A DNA stretch of 64,000 nt from Bacteroidota bacterium (GTDB lineage Bacteria > Bacteroidota > Bacteroidia > Bacteroidales > Dysgonomonadaceae): the NCBI GenBank assembly GCA_023424395.1, contig JAFADY010000010.1, positions 145,997-209,996 on the forward strand, written 5' to 3'. Shown one piece after another: positions 45,380-54,139 of this stretch. The notes beneath the pieces were generated by a model, which searched no databases, was not told the DNA's origin, and was given only the letters and a program-made list of their open reading frames with translations. Position 1 is the first letter of the stretch, and each line of letters begins with the position of its first letter. The position numbers were made by a program, and so were the translations under genes.

Positions 45380-45844
45380 ATGAATGAAGAACTCAAAAAA
45401 CCATACGCTAAAATGAGCAGAATCTGTTCCATGAAAGAATGCTGTAGTTTCGACATCAGGCAAAAATTGCAAAGAACAGGCCTATCGGAAAAAGAAGTGT
45501 CTCAAATAATTTCTCAATTACAAAAAAACAGATACATCGATGACGCCCGCTACGCGCAAAGCTTCATCAACGATAAACTTCGTTTCAATAAGTGGGGAAA
45601 GAACAAAATTATTCTTGCTTTGGTGCAAAAAAGAATAGATAAAAAAATTATTGAGGAAGCATTTTCCGAGTTGCCCGGCAATTTACTACAGGCTGAATTA
45701 AAGCCTTTATTGGAAAAAAAAGCTCAAACGATAAAAGCGAATTCGGCTTATGAAAAGCGCAATAAATTAATCAGATTTGCCCTTGGCAGAGGATTTGAAA
45801 TGAGCGATATTCTTGAATACATGGATAAAATTTCACTTGAATGA
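45380..45844 (+). CDS. recX: Regulatory protein RecX
   Basis: A 154-residue helical protein that modulates RecA filaments. The ATG at 45380 was chosen; an in-frame TTG at 45368 overlaps the prmC stop. Three-helix repeats of the RecX fold are visible: RICSMKECCSFDIRQKLQRTG, ISQLQKNRYIDDARYAQSFI, KWGKNKIILALVQKRIDK, and a last one ending LGRGFEMSDILEYMDKI. Length is normal. The stop overlaps the comF start (ATGA). RecX beside comF and prmC is a DNA-handling and housekeeping mix without a known joint function. Confidence 0.92.
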   Translation: MNEELKKPYAKMSRICSMKECCSFDIRQKLQRTGLSEKEVSQIISQLQKNRYIDDARYAQSFINDKLRFNKWGKNKIILALVQKRIDKKIIEEAFSELPGNLLQAELKPLLEKKAQTIKANSAYEKRNKLIRFALGRGFEMSDILEYMDKISLE

Positions 45845-46536
45845 AATATAAAATTATCGGTAAAGAATTCTTCAACTTGTTTTTCCCGAATTGTTGTCCG
45901 GTATGTGATGCAAAATTACTTCCGGAAGAAGAAGGCGTTTGCCTGAAATGTTTGTTCAAACTTCCCCGCACCAATAACTTCAAGGAAAATGAAAATACGG
46001 TGGAAACCCGCATGGCAGGGCGTTTCCCTTTTCAACGAATAGCCACTTTTTGTATTTACAACAAAGGCGGCATGTTGCCGCCGCTTATCCATCAATTAAA
46101 ATACAATAATAACAAAGAAATAGGGATCTTATTGGGAAAAATTTACGGAAAAGATATCCTAAACAGTGATTTTACATCAGGTATTGATTACATTGTTCCC
46201 GTTCCGTTGCATCCCAAAAAACAAAAACGGCGCGGTTACAATCAGGCCGAAATGATTGCCAGAGGCCTTTCAGAAAGCACTAAAATTTCTATTTCAACGG
46301 ATAATCTTTTCAGGCCGATATTCAATCCTACCCAAACCAAACGCACCAAAGCCCAACGATGGGAAAACGTAAAAGGTATTTTCGAACTCAGGGAACCTCA
46401 AAAATATGCCGCAAAACATATTTTGCTGGTAGACGATGTTATCACGACCGGTTCAACCATCGAGGCCTGTTGTTCGGCTCTGTTAGCGGCTGCCGAGGTA
46501 AAAATAAGCGTTGCGGCATTGGGTGAAGTACTTTGA
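45841..46536 (+). CDS. comF: ComF-family phosphoribosyltransferase-like protein
   Basis: A 231-residue cytoplasmic protein. The N-terminus has a double zinc-finger motif (NCCPVCDAKLL and GVCLKCLFKLP). The type I PRTase fold follows: LIHQLKYNNNKEIGILLG, IVPVPLHPKKQKRRGYNQAEMIA and the PRPP loop ILLVDDVITTGSTIEAC. ComF/GntX proteins assist uptake of single-stranded DNA in competent bacteria; the exact substrate is unknown. Starts with an ATGA overlap on recX. Full length. Confidence 0.93.
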   Translation: MKYKIIGKEFFNLFFPNCCPVCDAKLLPEEEGVCLKCLFKLPRTNNFKENENTVETRMAGRFPFQRIATFCIYNKGGMLPPLIHQLKYNNNKEIGILLGKIYGKDILNSDFTSGIDYIVPVPLHPKKQKRRGYNQAEMIARGLSESTKISISTDNLFRPIFNPTQTKRTKAQRWENVKGIFELREPQKYAAKHILLVDDVITTGSTIEACCSALLAAAEVKISVAALGEVL

Positions 46537-46578
46537 CAGAAATTTTCGTTAAACTCGATGTTTTTGATATAAAAGCAT

Positions 46579-46586
46579 TATTTTTG
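46579..46586 (+). promoter_or_regulatory. -7 element of pyrE
   Basis: TATTTTTG matches TAnnTTTG, 30 bp before the pyrE start. A -33 TTG at the usual distance is not obvious. Confidence 0.6.
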
Positions 46587-46615
46587 TAGTTAATCCGATA
46601 AAAAGTCGTTAGAAT

Positions 46616-47269
46616 ATGAACACTCTTGTGAAATTAACAGCCGAAAAATTGTTGAAAATAAAAGCGGTAAAGCTTCAACCTTCAAACCCTTTTACCTGGG
46701 CCTCGGGATGGAAATCTCCCATTTATTGCGATAACAGAAAATTAATGTCGTATCCGGCAATAAGAAACTTTATAAAAGTAGAATTTTCCCGGTTAATTGT
46801 GGAAAAATATCCCAATGCAGATGCCATTGCGGGCGTTGCTACCGGCGCAATCGCGCCCGCGGCAATCGTTGCCGATGCGTTGGGCTTGCCTTTTGTTTAT
46901 ATCCGTTCCGCGCCCAAGGATCATGGATTGGAAAATTTGATAGAAGGCGACCTCAAGCCAAAACAAAAAGTGGTGGTTATAGAAGACCTTGTGTCAACCG
47001 GACAAAGCAGCTTAAAAGCTGTTGAGGCCATTCGTCGCGATGGTTCCGATGTCATCGGTATGTTGGCTGTTTTCTCTTACGGATTTCCTATTGCCGCCAA
47101 GAACATGAAAGAGGCTCGTGTTGAACTTACAACGCTCTGCAATTACGACGCCATTTTAGATGAGGCGCTTCGGATTGATTATATTGATGAATCGGAGTTG
47201 AAAACTCTGCAAGATTGGCGCAAAAATCCTGAGAAATGGGGTAATACCGGAAAAAAGACCAAAAAATGA
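46616..47269 (+). CDS. pyrE: Orotate phosphoribosyltransferase
   Basis: A 217-residue cytoplasmic enzyme that makes orotidine monophosphate from orotate and PRPP in pyrimidine synthesis. Signatures: FTWASGWKSPIYCDNRKLMSYP near the N-terminus, GVATGAIAPAAIVADALGLPFVYIRS, and the PRPP loop KVVVIEDLVSTGQSSLKAVEAI. Length is normal. It has its own -7 element and its stop overlaps the next start by 4 bp (ATGA). Confidence 0.97.
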   Translation: MNTLVKLTAEKLLKIKAVKLQPSNPFTWASGWKSPIYCDNRKLMSYPAIRNFIKVEFSRLIVEKYPNADAIAGVATGAIAPAAIVADALGLPFVYIRSAPKDHGLENLIEGDLKPKQKVVVIEDLVSTGQSSLKAVEAIRRDGSDVIGMLAVFSYGFPIAAKNMKEARVELTTLCNYDAILDEALRIDYIDESELKTLQDWRKNPEKWGNTGKKTKK

Positions 47270-47685
47270 CAGAATTCGTTAGCGATATAAAAACGATCCC
47301 GCACGATAGCGCCGATATTTTTCGAGTGCTCTCCGACATGAGCAAGTTGGAATTGGTAAAAGATAAAATTCCGGAAGACAAAATCAAAAACTTGGCTTTC
47401 GATGCCGATAGTGTTTCGTTTCGGGTTGACCCTGTAGGAAATGTGAAATTTGTTGTTACCGACCGCGAACCGAACAAATTGGTGAAATTTAAATCGGAGA
47501 ACCTGCCGTTTGATGTTTTCTTATGGTTACAATTGGCTCCCAAAGCTGAGAACGATACAAAAATGCGATTAACCGTCCGTGCCAATCTCAATCCTTTTAT
47601 CAAGCCAATGGTTGCTAAACCCATGAAAGAAGCTGTTGATAAAATTTCGGATGCGCTCTCGCAGTTGCCTTATAACGAACTTTAA
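47266..47685 (+). CDS. SRPBCC-family (START-like) protein
   Basis: A 139-residue soluble protein of the polyketide cyclase/SRPBCC fold. VSDIKTIPHDSADIFRVLSD is the first strand and helix, SFRVDPVGNVKFVVTDREPN the central sheet, and a long C-terminal helix (PMKEAVDKISDALSQLPY) closes the cavity. It should bind a hydrophobic ligand, but which one is unknown. It is translationally coupled to pyrE and followed by a strong terminator. The pyrE coupling is a common Bacteroidales arrangement. Confidence 0.82.
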   Translation: MTEFVSDIKTIPHDSADIFRVLSDMSKLELVKDKIPEDKIKNLAFDADSVSFRVDPVGNVKFVVTDREPNKLVKFKSENLPFDVFLWLQLAPKAENDTKMRLTVRANLNPFIKPMVAKPMKEAVDKISDALSQLPYNEL

Positions 47686-47691
47686 AAAATC

Positions 47692-47728
47692 AACCGGCAA
47701 AACTCTTCACAGGGTTTTGCCGGTTTTG
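47692..47728 (+). terminator. Intrinsic terminator after pyrE operon
   Basis: A perfect 12-bp stem (AACCGGCAAAAC with GTTTTGCCGGTT) around a 10-nt loop ends in TTTTG, 7 bp after the stop. It also faces the convergent NigD-like gene. Confidence 0.85.
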
Positions 47729-47782
47729 GAAAATCAAAAAGTCATATAAGAAATAGAACTAATTAAGTTATGGTTTTTAGTG

Positions 47783-48523
47783 TCAATAGTACTCGCTCGA
47801 TGTAATTACAGGTATCGGCATAATCGCTTTTGCGTTAGCGTATGGTGCCAAATTATATTTATAAACTACATCGTATTTTTTTTCTCCATCCCAATCTTTT
47901 ACTTTTATTGAGAAAGCCACGGAATCTATATCATTTGCCCTGAACGGCCTTAAATCAAAACATGCAAATCCTTCGTAAAGATAGCGACTGGCGCTTCCAT
48001 AGGCATTGTGCCTGAATTCCAGCTCAATGGCATCGGGCGTTGTTGCAGACGACAATGTATTTTCAACAAGATTGATGGCATGCGGACGAATTCCGCCGTA
48101 ATTGAACATAAAGTCAACGTTCAAATGGTCGCCTCCCACCCATACGGCATTAATTTTCACCGGGTCATTTCCTATGCTGTCTGCATTATACGCATTCAGT
48201 TCAATGACAGGTTTAGTAAGCACATTTCTGAGGTAATTTATTTTTACATAATGGTCGTATTCTCCTTGCTGACCCGATAAAACCGTGTAATTCACCAAAA
48301 CACGCTGATTGTACGTAGGCGAATAAAGAACATCGGTGGCAGCCGGCCACAATTTTTTCCCGTTGTCCAACAAGAGCGAGTATGCATCTTTTCCCTCAGG
48401 CATCACGGTTGCAATATTTATTTCGAAATTGCCCAACGAATATTTGTTTTTGTCATCGCAAGAGAACAAAACAAGCATTAATCCGATGAGGATAATTCCG
48501 AGTATGGTGTTTGTTTTTTGCAT
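47783..48523 (-). CDS. NigD-like lipoprotein
   Basis: A 246-residue lipoprotein: signal ending MLVLFSCDDKNKY with the lipidated Cys near residue 22. The NigD-like N-terminal OB-like domain runs from NFEINIATVMPEGKDAYSLLLDNGKKLWPAA and a C-terminal beta-sandwich follows (GEYDHYVKINYLRNVLTKPV, AIELEFRHNAYGSASRYLYEGF). NigD was first named from a Bacteroides bacteriocin locus, but most members, like this one, lie outside such loci and have no known function. Expected in the outer-membrane or periplasm. A -7 box lies 62 bp upstream. Confidence 0.88.
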   Translation of the reverse strand: MQKTNTILGIILIGLMLVLFSCDDKNKYSLGNFEINIATVMPEGKDAYSLLLDNGKKLWPAATDVLYSPTYNQRVLVNYTVLSGQQGEYDHYVKINYLRNVLTKPVIELNAYNADSIGNDPVKINAVWVGGDHLNVDFMFNYGGIRPHAINLVENTLSSATTPDAIELEFRHNAYGSASRYLYEGFACFDLRPFRANDIDSVAFSIKVKDWDGEKKYDVVYKYNLAPYANAKAIMPIPVITSSEYY

Positions 48524-48584
48524 AAATTTTCGCGTTTGTATTTATAAGATGCAAAAACGAAAAAAACGCTGCATGAAAATGCGA

Positions 48585-48592
48585 CAAATTTA
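48585..48592 (-). promoter_or_regulatory. -7 element upstream of the NigD-like gene
   Basis: CAAATTTA on the + strand gives TAAATTTG on the - strand. It lies 62 bp before the start codon, longer than usual for this window. Confidence 0.35.
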
Positions 48593-48766
48593 AAACTTTA
48601 ACTTAATTTAACTTATTCGTATCGATTATGATTTTAAACTATAATGTTTTATGTTGAAAATGAGATATTTGCAGGAGAAAATTTTTGGTTACTCAAAAAG
48701 GTTTTGATCCAAATATTGAACCAAAGCGCAGATGGGTTTGTTTGTTCAATTATAGAACCTATAAAA

Positions 48767-49231
48767 ATGAAACATTCAATAATATATATTTTAACTGTGG
48801 CATCCATAATTTTAAGCGGGTGGTCGTGCAATAAGCAAGTCTCTTCCAATATTGATGTTTTTCAAAGCAATTATTCTTTTGAAGAGACGGTTGCTCAATT
48901 ACAAAACACATTACAAGCTGAAGATATTCAAGTTTTTTCAGCAATAAACCATACGAAGGAAGCGCAAAAAGCTGGGTTGCAATTGCGTCCGACAACCGTT
49001 CTTATCGTAGGCAATCCCAAAGCCGGCACAGCTTGGATGCAGGAGAACCAAATGAGTGCGGTAGAGCTTCCATTGAAAATTCTAATTACCGAAGACGAGC
49101 AGGGAAAAGTATCGGTATCATACAAAAAATCGGCATCTTTGGTAAAAGATTTTGACTTGAAAAATACTGCCGAAAATACGGCTAAGATAGACAAAAAAAT
49201 GGCGGACATAATATCTATGGCGATAAATTAA
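48767..49231 (+). CDS. DUF302-domain lipoprotein
   Basis: A 154-residue lipoprotein. The frame is open further upstream, but the ATG at 48767 gives a proper lipoprotein signal (SIIYILTVASIILSGWSCNK, Cys near residue 21). The DUF302 domain follows: SNYSFEETVAQLQNTLQAED, IQVFSAINHTKEAQKAGL, LRPTTVLIVGNPKAGTAWM, and AVELPLKILITEDEQGKV. DUF302 proteins are small periplasmic or cytoplasmic proteins of unknown role. It converges with ygiQ. The 243-bp region upstream has no good -7 box. Confidence 0.88.
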   Translation: MKHSIIYILTVASIILSGWSCNKQVSSNIDVFQSNYSFEETVAQLQNTLQAEDIQVFSAINHTKEAQKAGLQLRPTTVLIVGNPKAGTAWMQENQMSAVELPLKILITEDEQGKVSVSYKKSASLVKDFDLKNTAENTAKIDKKMADIISMAIN

Positions 49232-49236
49232 TCTAA

Positions 49237-51063
49237 TCAGCCTTTCGGATATAGTCTCTTTATTAAATCCGTGCGATTTAGTTTCTTTAATTCGTTGATA
49301 ATTTGACGTTTATTTTGTTTGTCGTGCCAAAAGAAAAATTGTCGCTGTGGCACTTTCTCCTTTTGGGTTTTAGCCGTAAAAACGCGTTCCAACGTATAAG
49401 GATGATACCCTGTGTAGTAAATTTCGGTAGCGAGCGTCATGGGCGAAGGGGTAAAATCCTGCACTTGTTCCAGCCGAAAATTCAACTCTTTCGTGATGGT
49501 TGCCAATTCCGCCATATCTTCTTCCGTACAACCCGGATGCGATGAAATGAAATAGGGAATGAGTTGCTGATTGAGCTTATTTTTGGTATTTACTTCGTCA
49601 AAAACGCGTTTGAAATCGTAAAATTGTCGAAACGATGGTTTTCGCATCACGTTCAGCGTCTTGTCCGAAGTGTGTTCCGGTGCTACTTTCAATCTGCCTG
49701 ATACATGATTTTTAATGAGTTCGCGGGTGTATTCTCTCGTGGACTCATTTGTTTTTGGGTCGGCGCTTTTGTGCAGCAACATGTCGTAACGCACGCCACT
49801 CCCGATAAACGATTTTTTGATGCCCGGTAATGCGTCCACCGAACGATAAATATCCAACAAATCGCTATGGTCGGTATTTAAATTAGCGCACACTTTGGGA
49901 TGTATACACGATGGACGTTTGCACTTTTTGCATATCGACAAATCTTTGCCTTGCATCTTGTACATATTTGCTGACGGACCGCCCAAATCGCTGATATATC
50001 CCTTAAAATCGGGCATTTCCGAAATCTTCTTCACTTCCTCCAAAATCGATTTTTTAGAACGCGATGCGATAAACTTTCCCTGATGCGCCGAGATGGTGCA
50101 GAAAGCGCATCCTCCAAAACAACCACGATGCAGATTAACCGAAAATTTTATCATTTCGTATGCCGAAATTTGTTTGTTCTTATATTTTGGATGCGGCAAC
50201 CGAGTGTATGCCATTTCAAACGAGGCATCTATTTCTTGCTCGGTCATGGGCGGAAAAGGCGGATTTACCACAATTGTTTGGTTGCCCACATCTTGCAAAA
50301 TACGCGAAGCGTGCATCATATTGGATTGTTCTTCTACCACACGAAAATTCTTCGCCTGTTTCAGCTTGTCTTTCAAACACTCTTCGTGAGAGAAAAGACG
50401 AATATCGTTTCCGAATACGTTTTGCGGAATACTGTTTTTATCGGACAAGTAAGCCGTTTGTGGAATATCAATTAAATCAGAGACCGACTTTCCGCTTTGC
50501 ACCGCTCGCACAATTTGCGTAAGCGGCAGTTCGCCCATTCCGTAAACCAACAAATCGGCTTGCGTATCCGCCAAAATGCCGGGCATAAGTTTGTCGTCCC
50601 AATAATCGTAATGCGTTATTCTTCTGAGCGATGCCTCTACACCACCGATAATAAGCGGAACATCGGGATACAGTTCTTTTAGGATTTTGGAATAAATCGT
50701 TACTGCACGGTCGGGACGCATATCGGAGCGCCCGTCAGGTGTGTAAGCATCATTAGCGCGCAGGCGTTTGTTGGCGGTATAATGGTTTATCATTGAGTCC
50801 ATTACACCAGCCGTTACAGCAAAAAACATACGCGGCACGCCCAATTTTTTGAAATCGCGCAAATCGTCTCTCCAATTGGGTTGCGGCACAATCGCTACAC
50901 GCAATCCCAAACTCTCCATCAAACGCCCAATGACAGCCGTCCCAAACGATGGATGATCGATATAAGCATCACCCGAAAAGAGGATGACGTCCACGTAATC
51001 CCAGCCACGCAAATCCATTTCTTTTTTGGTGGTAGGAAGAAAATCGGTAAGAGAGTGTTGCAT
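49237..51063 (-). CDS. YgiQ-family radical SAM protein
   Basis: A 608-residue cytoplasmic radical SAM enzyme. The N-terminal region (about 1-290) is the YgiQ-specific domain (FLPTTKKEMDLRGWDYVDVI, YPDVPLIIGGVEASLRRITH, DLLVYGMGELPLTQIVRA). The [4Fe-4S] motif is VNLHRGCFGGCAFCTISAHQ (CxxxCxxC, about residue 315), followed by a second Cys cluster (LSICKKCKRPSCIHPKVC). The C-terminus has VQDFTPSPMTLATEIYYTG. The substrate of YgiQ is not established. Length is normal. A -7 box lies 42 bp before the start. Confidence 0.93.
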   Translation of the reverse strand: MQHSLTDFLPTTKKEMDLRGWDYVDVILFSGDAYIDHPSFGTAVIGRLMESLGLRVAIVPQPNWRDDLRDFKKLGVPRMFFAVTAGVMDSMINHYTANKRLRANDAYTPDGRSDMRPDRAVTIYSKILKELYPDVPLIIGGVEASLRRITHYDYWDDKLMPGILADTQADLLVYGMGELPLTQIVRAVQSGKSVSDLIDIPQTAYLSDKNSIPQNVFGNDIRLFSHEECLKDKLKQAKNFRVVEEQSNMMHASRILQDVGNQTIVVNPPFPPMTEQEIDASFEMAYTRLPHPKYKNKQISAYEMIKFSVNLHRGCFGGCAFCTISAHQGKFIASRSKKSILEEVKKISEMPDFKGYISDLGGPSANMYKMQGKDLSICKKCKRPSCIHPKVCANLNTDHSDLLDIYRSVDALPGIKKSFIGSGVRYDMLLHKSADPKTNESTREYTRELIKNHVSGRLKVAPEHTSDKTLNVMRKPSFRQFYDFKRVFDEVNTKNKLNQQLIPYFISSHPGCTEEDMAELATITKELNFRLEQVQDFTPSPMTLATEIYYTGYHPYTLERVFTAKTQKEKVPQRQFFFWHDKQNKRQIINELKKLNRTDLIKRLYPKG

Positions 51064-51104
51064 GAATGTTGAGTTTTGACTTCGGTGGATTGAATTGATA
51101 ATTG

Positions 51105-51112
51105 CAAAGATA
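51105..51112 (-). promoter_or_regulatory. -7 element of ygiQ
   Basis: CAAAGATA on the + strand gives TATCTTTG on the - strand, 42 bp before the start codon. Confidence 0.55.
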
Positions 51113-51195
51113 GGGATTTTTTATGTGGTTTGAAATGTAGATTACGCAAAAAGCGTTACGTAAACTACGCAAAATAATCGCCTCAATCTTTCTGT

Positions 51196-51225
51196 TTTGG
51201 CAAATAAAAAAATGGGCTATCTTTG
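51196..51225 (+). promoter_or_regulatory. -33/-7 promoter of the MliC-like gene
   Basis: TTTG at 51196-51199, an 18-bp spacer and TATCTTTG at 51218-51225: the best full match to the Bacteroidetes consensus in the window. Because it lies downstream of an in-frame earlier start, it fixes translation at 51254. Confidence 0.75.
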
Positions 51226-51253
51226 TTCGTTTACAAACAAAAAAATCACAACT

Positions 51254-51625
51254 ATGAAAAAAACTTTCTTTTTTGTACTTATTGGTCTTACGACTGTAGT
51301 TTTGATATCCTGCAACCGAAACGGACCTTCTCAAACTGCTACCGTAGTAGAAAACACTCCTCCAATGAACTACGGCGATGAAGGCCGGGTGTATATTGAT
51401 AACGAGGGTAAAGAAATTTTGCGTATTTTATCGGAAGGCGAGGAAACGCTGAGCCTGAAAGACATCACTAACGATAAAATTTATGACTTAAATTTGGTTG
51501 TATCGGCTTCGGGTGCAAAATATGAGGACGAAAACGGTTTTTATTTTTGGTCGAAAGGCGATGAGGCTGTTTTTGGACAAAAAGAGTCCGAAATTTATTC
51601 CGGTTTGAAACGGAAAACCCATTAA
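51254..51625 (+). CDS. MliC-like lysozyme-inhibitor lipoprotein
   Basis: A 123-residue lipoprotein: signal ending TTVVLISCNRNG with the lipidated Cys near residue 20. The mature part ends in a compact MliC/PliC-type domain: ILRILSEGEETLSLKD, YDLNLVVSASGAKYEDENGF, YFWSKGDEAVFG. The SxSGAKY and FWSKGDEA motifs hold the Ser and Lys that in known MliC proteins reach into the lysozyme active site. The usual YxC...C disulphide ends are missing here, since no Cys is left after the lipid Cys. Protection against host lysozyme is inferred from the family. A strong promoter and a terminator make it monocistronic. Confidence 0.75.
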   Translation: MKKTFFFVLIGLTTVVLISCNRNGPSQTATVVENTPPMNYGDEGRVYIDNEGKEILRILSEGEETLSLKDITNDKIYDLNLVVSASGAKYEDENGFYFWSKGDEAVFGQKESEIYSGLKRKTH

Positions 51626-51659
51626 GCAACAGTTGCGCAAAATCGCGCAAAGTTTCTCC

Positions 51660-51684
51660 GCATCACTTGCTGTGATGCTTTTGC
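51660..51684 (+). terminator. Hairpin ending the MliC-like gene
   Basis: GCATCAC pairs with GTGATGC around a 5-nt loop, followed by TTTTGCTT. It overlaps the 3' end of the convergent SulP gene. Confidence 0.6.
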
Positions 51685-53387
51685 TTATTTTTAAACTCTT
51701 CGTTAAGCTCAACAGCCCTTTCCACTGCCGCGTGAATATGCGAACAAATATTCTCTTCGCCCACAATAGAGGGAACTCTCGATTTGTTTAAACTTGCACG
51801 TACCGTATCGCCTACACCTGAAAGAATGACCTGAATTTTTTCTTTACGGGAATTTTTGCAAAGGTTTTCAAGGTTATTAATTCCAGTGGAATCTATAAAC
51901 GGCACTTTACGCATTCGAATAATGCGAATAGTGGGCTTATCGCCAATTTCGCGCATCACATCATCGAATTTATTGGCTACACCAAAGAAAAACGGGCCGT
52001 CAATTTCATACACTTCCACGCCTTTGGGCAAATGCAATACTTCGTCTTGCAGGTTTCCCGAGTGCGATTCGATATCTTTCGAAATATCCACTTTCCCTGT
52101 GGTTACAGAAACTTGTGTACTTTCCGTCACGCGCTTCAGGAAAAGGAATACGGCAAGCAATAATCCTACTTCGATGGCGATGGTAAGATCGAAAATTACC
52201 GTGAGCAGAAATGTGGTCAGCAAAACCGACAATGTAGATTTGGATTGTTTTGAAAGTGACAAGAATGTTCTCCACTCACTCATATTATACGCCACAACAA
52301 CCAAAACGCCGGCCAGACAAGCCATAGGGATGTGTTTGGTGAGATCGCCCAGAAACAAGAGGATAAGTAACAGTACCACGGCGTGAATAACTCCCGCAAC
52401 GGGTGTTCTTCCACCGTTATTGATATTGGTCATCGTACGCGCGATGGCTCCCGTGGCGGGAATCCCACCAAAAAACGGTGTAATGATATTCGCCGCTCCT
52501 TGCGCCACCAACTCCATATTGGAATTATGTTTTCGGCCTGTAACACCGTCGGCAACGGTAGCCGAAAGCAACGATTCAATCGCTCCCAGAATAGCAATAG
52601 TAAACGCCGACGGGAAAAGCATACGGATACTTTCCAGACTAAACCCTATAGACCCTACCTGCGGCAGTTGGCTTTTTATTTGGAATCGGTCGCCAATGGT
52701 TTCGATGTCAGAAATTCCCAAATAATTTTTCATCAGAAAAACGATTACCGTCATCACGATGATAGCAATAAACGAACCGGGAATTTTTTTGGAAATTTTA
52801 GGCGTGAGAAAAATAATCATTACGCTCAAAATACCGATAGCGGCAGCCCACCAATTGATGGTGCCTATTTGCTGAAAATAAAGACCCCATTTTGTAAAAA
52901 AATCGGAAGGAACTTTATCGATACTCAGCCCGAAAAGGTCTTTTATCTGTGTGGAAAAAATGGTAAGCGCAATCCCACTCGTAAAGCCGACAACAATGGG
53001 GTAGGGAATAAATTTTATAACGGAACCCAGTTTTAAAAAACCCATCAACACGAGCATGATTCCTGCCATAACAGTGGCGATGGCAAGACCTTGCACGCCG
53101 AATTTCTCCACAATTCCATACACTATTACGATGAATGCGCCCGTTGGCCCTCCAATTTGAACGGTGCTTCCGCCTAAAAACGAAATGAGGAAACCGGCAA
53201 TAATAGCCGTTATGATACCTTTTTCGGGTGTAACGCCCGATGAAATACCAAACGCTATGGCCAGCGGCAATGCCACAATTCCCACTATCAGACCCGCCAT
53301 CAGGTCCGCAATGAATTTCTGTTTGTTATACGTTCTTAGAGAAAGAAAAAACTGAGGTTGATAACCTTTGAGAAAATTGAATTCCAT
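51663..53387 (-). CDS. SulP-family anion transporter with STAS domain
   Basis: A 574-residue integral membrane protein. About twelve helices fill residues 20-420 (IADLMAGLIVGIVALPLAIAF, GGSTVQIGGPTGAFIVIVYG, YPIVVGFTSGIALTIF, FGGIPATGAIARTMTNINNG). The last 130 residues are a cytoplasmic STAS domain (VEVYEIDGPFFFGVANKF, MRKVPFIDSTGINNLENL). SulP carriers move sulfate, bicarbonate or similar anions; the substrate is not determined by these motifs. Length is typical. A -7 box (TACCTTTG) lies 23 bp upstream of the start. Confidence 0.93.
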   Translation of the reverse strand: MEFNFLKGYQPQFFLSLRTYNKQKFIADLMAGLIVGIVALPLAIAFGISSGVTPEKGIITAIIAGFLISFLGGSTVQIGGPTGAFIVIVYGIVEKFGVQGLAIATVMAGIMLVLMGFLKLGSVIKFIPYPIVVGFTSGIALTIFSTQIKDLFGLSIDKVPSDFFTKWGLYFQQIGTINWWAAAIGILSVMIIFLTPKISKKIPGSFIAIIVMTVIVFLMKNYLGISDIETIGDRFQIKSQLPQVGSIGFSLESIRMLFPSAFTIAILGAIESLLSATVADGVTGRKHNSNMELVAQGAANIITPFFGGIPATGAIARTMTNINNGGRTPVAGVIHAVVLLLILLFLGDLTKHIPMACLAGVLVVVAYNMSEWRTFLSLSKQSKSTLSVLLTTFLLTVIFDLTIAIEVGLLLAVFLFLKRVTESTQVSVTTGKVDISKDIESHSGNLQDEVLHLPKGVEVYEIDGPFFFGVANKFDDVMREIGDKPTIRIIRMRKVPFIDSTGINNLENLCKNSRKEKIQVILSGVGDTVRASLNKSRVPSIVGEENICSHIHAAVERAVELNEEFKNKQKHHSK

Positions 53388-53409
53388 ACATCGAAATGAA
53401 AAAACGATG

Positions 53410-53417
53410 CAAAGGTA
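53410..53417 (-). promoter_or_regulatory. -7 element of the SulP gene
   Basis: CAAAGGTA on the + strand gives TACCTTTG on the - strand, 23 bp before the start codon. Confidence 0.55.
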
Positions 53418-53471
53418 GCCAATTAATTTGTGATTCTGGAGGTAAGATCAGACTTTGGATGGGTTACGAAA

Positions 53472-53496
53472 TAAAAAAAGAGCGATTAAATCGCTC
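53472..53496 (-). terminator. Terminator that contains the stop codon of the DUF4294 gene
   Basis: On the - strand GAGCGAT, a TTA loop and ATCGCTC form a perfect 7-bp stem followed by TTTTTTTA. The TAA stop at 53486-53488 spans the loop and the second arm. Confidence 0.75.
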
Positions 53497-54130
53497 CCTG
53501 TTCTACTAATACGCATGCTCTTTCTGTGAGCCTGTCTTCACCATATGGATTATATCTGGTTTTTAGACTATTTCCAAACATGCCGGCAAATAAGTTATAG
53601 GAAAAAGCCTTGAAGCTTCCCATGAATGCATCGATAATGTAATAAGAGGAAGAATTGGTTTCCCTATCTACCAATTTCATCAACAACTGGCCTTGAGAGC
53701 GGGTTAATTTTTTCATCTTGGGCGTGTAAACCTCTTTCAAATGCCCTTCCATTTTGTTGAGGTGTTGTTGTCTCGCATCGTCATCGGGTAGGGTTTCCAT
53801 ATATTCGTAAGTTTCAGTGATGATAACCGCTATTTCTTTGGCATAAGGGAGGGTTTTTTTTACGTCTCTCATCAGTTTGTCGTATTGCACACGTTGTTTG
53901 CTACTGGCAAACCTCAGTGGCGAATATTTAATAAAATCGCGTAAGTACATACAAGCGACGGTGTCTCCGTCAATAATTATTGCAGGATAAACGTTGGGTA
54001 ATAAATATATGGTTGAAACAGGTTTATCAGTATTTTCGTGAATATTTGCCGCATAATATTCCTGCGATTTTATCTGTTGAGATAAAAACAAGAAAGCAAA
54101 ACCGATCAATATGTGGACAAATTTTTTCAT
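53486..54130 (-). CDS. DUF4294-family exported protein
   Basis: A 214-residue exported protein. The ATG at 54130 was chosen: it gives a signal peptide (KKFVHILIGFAFLFLSQQIK), whereas the longer frame adds eight residues. The DUF4294 core is YPAIIIDGDTVACMYLRDF, VQYDKLMRDVKKTLPYAKEI, TYEYMETLPDDDARQQHLNKME and LTRSQGQLLMKLVDRETNSSSY. The family is conserved in Bacteroidota and uncharacterised. Its stop codon lies in the terminator hairpin. A -7 box lies just upstream. Confidence 0.85.
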   Translation of the reverse strand: MKKFVHILIGFAFLFLSQQIKSQEYYAANIHENTDKPVSTIYLLPNVYPAIIIDGDTVACMYLRDFIKYSPLRFASSKQRVQYDKLMRDVKKTLPYAKEIAVIITETYEYMETLPDDDARQQHLNKMEGHLKEVYTPKMKKLTRSQGQLLMKLVDRETNSSSYYIIDAFMGSFKAFSYNLFAGMFGNSLKTRYNPYGEDRLTERACVLVEQGAI

Positions 54131-54139
54131 AATTCGCAA

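Noticed and set aside
47783..48523. Bacteriocin locus because of the NigD-like protein
   Set aside because: No bacteriocin or immunity gene lies nearby; NigD-like lipoproteins are mostly unrelated to such loci.
52383..53036. 217-codon + strand frame
   Set aside because: It is antisense to the SulP transporter and is Asn/Arg-rich shadow sequence.
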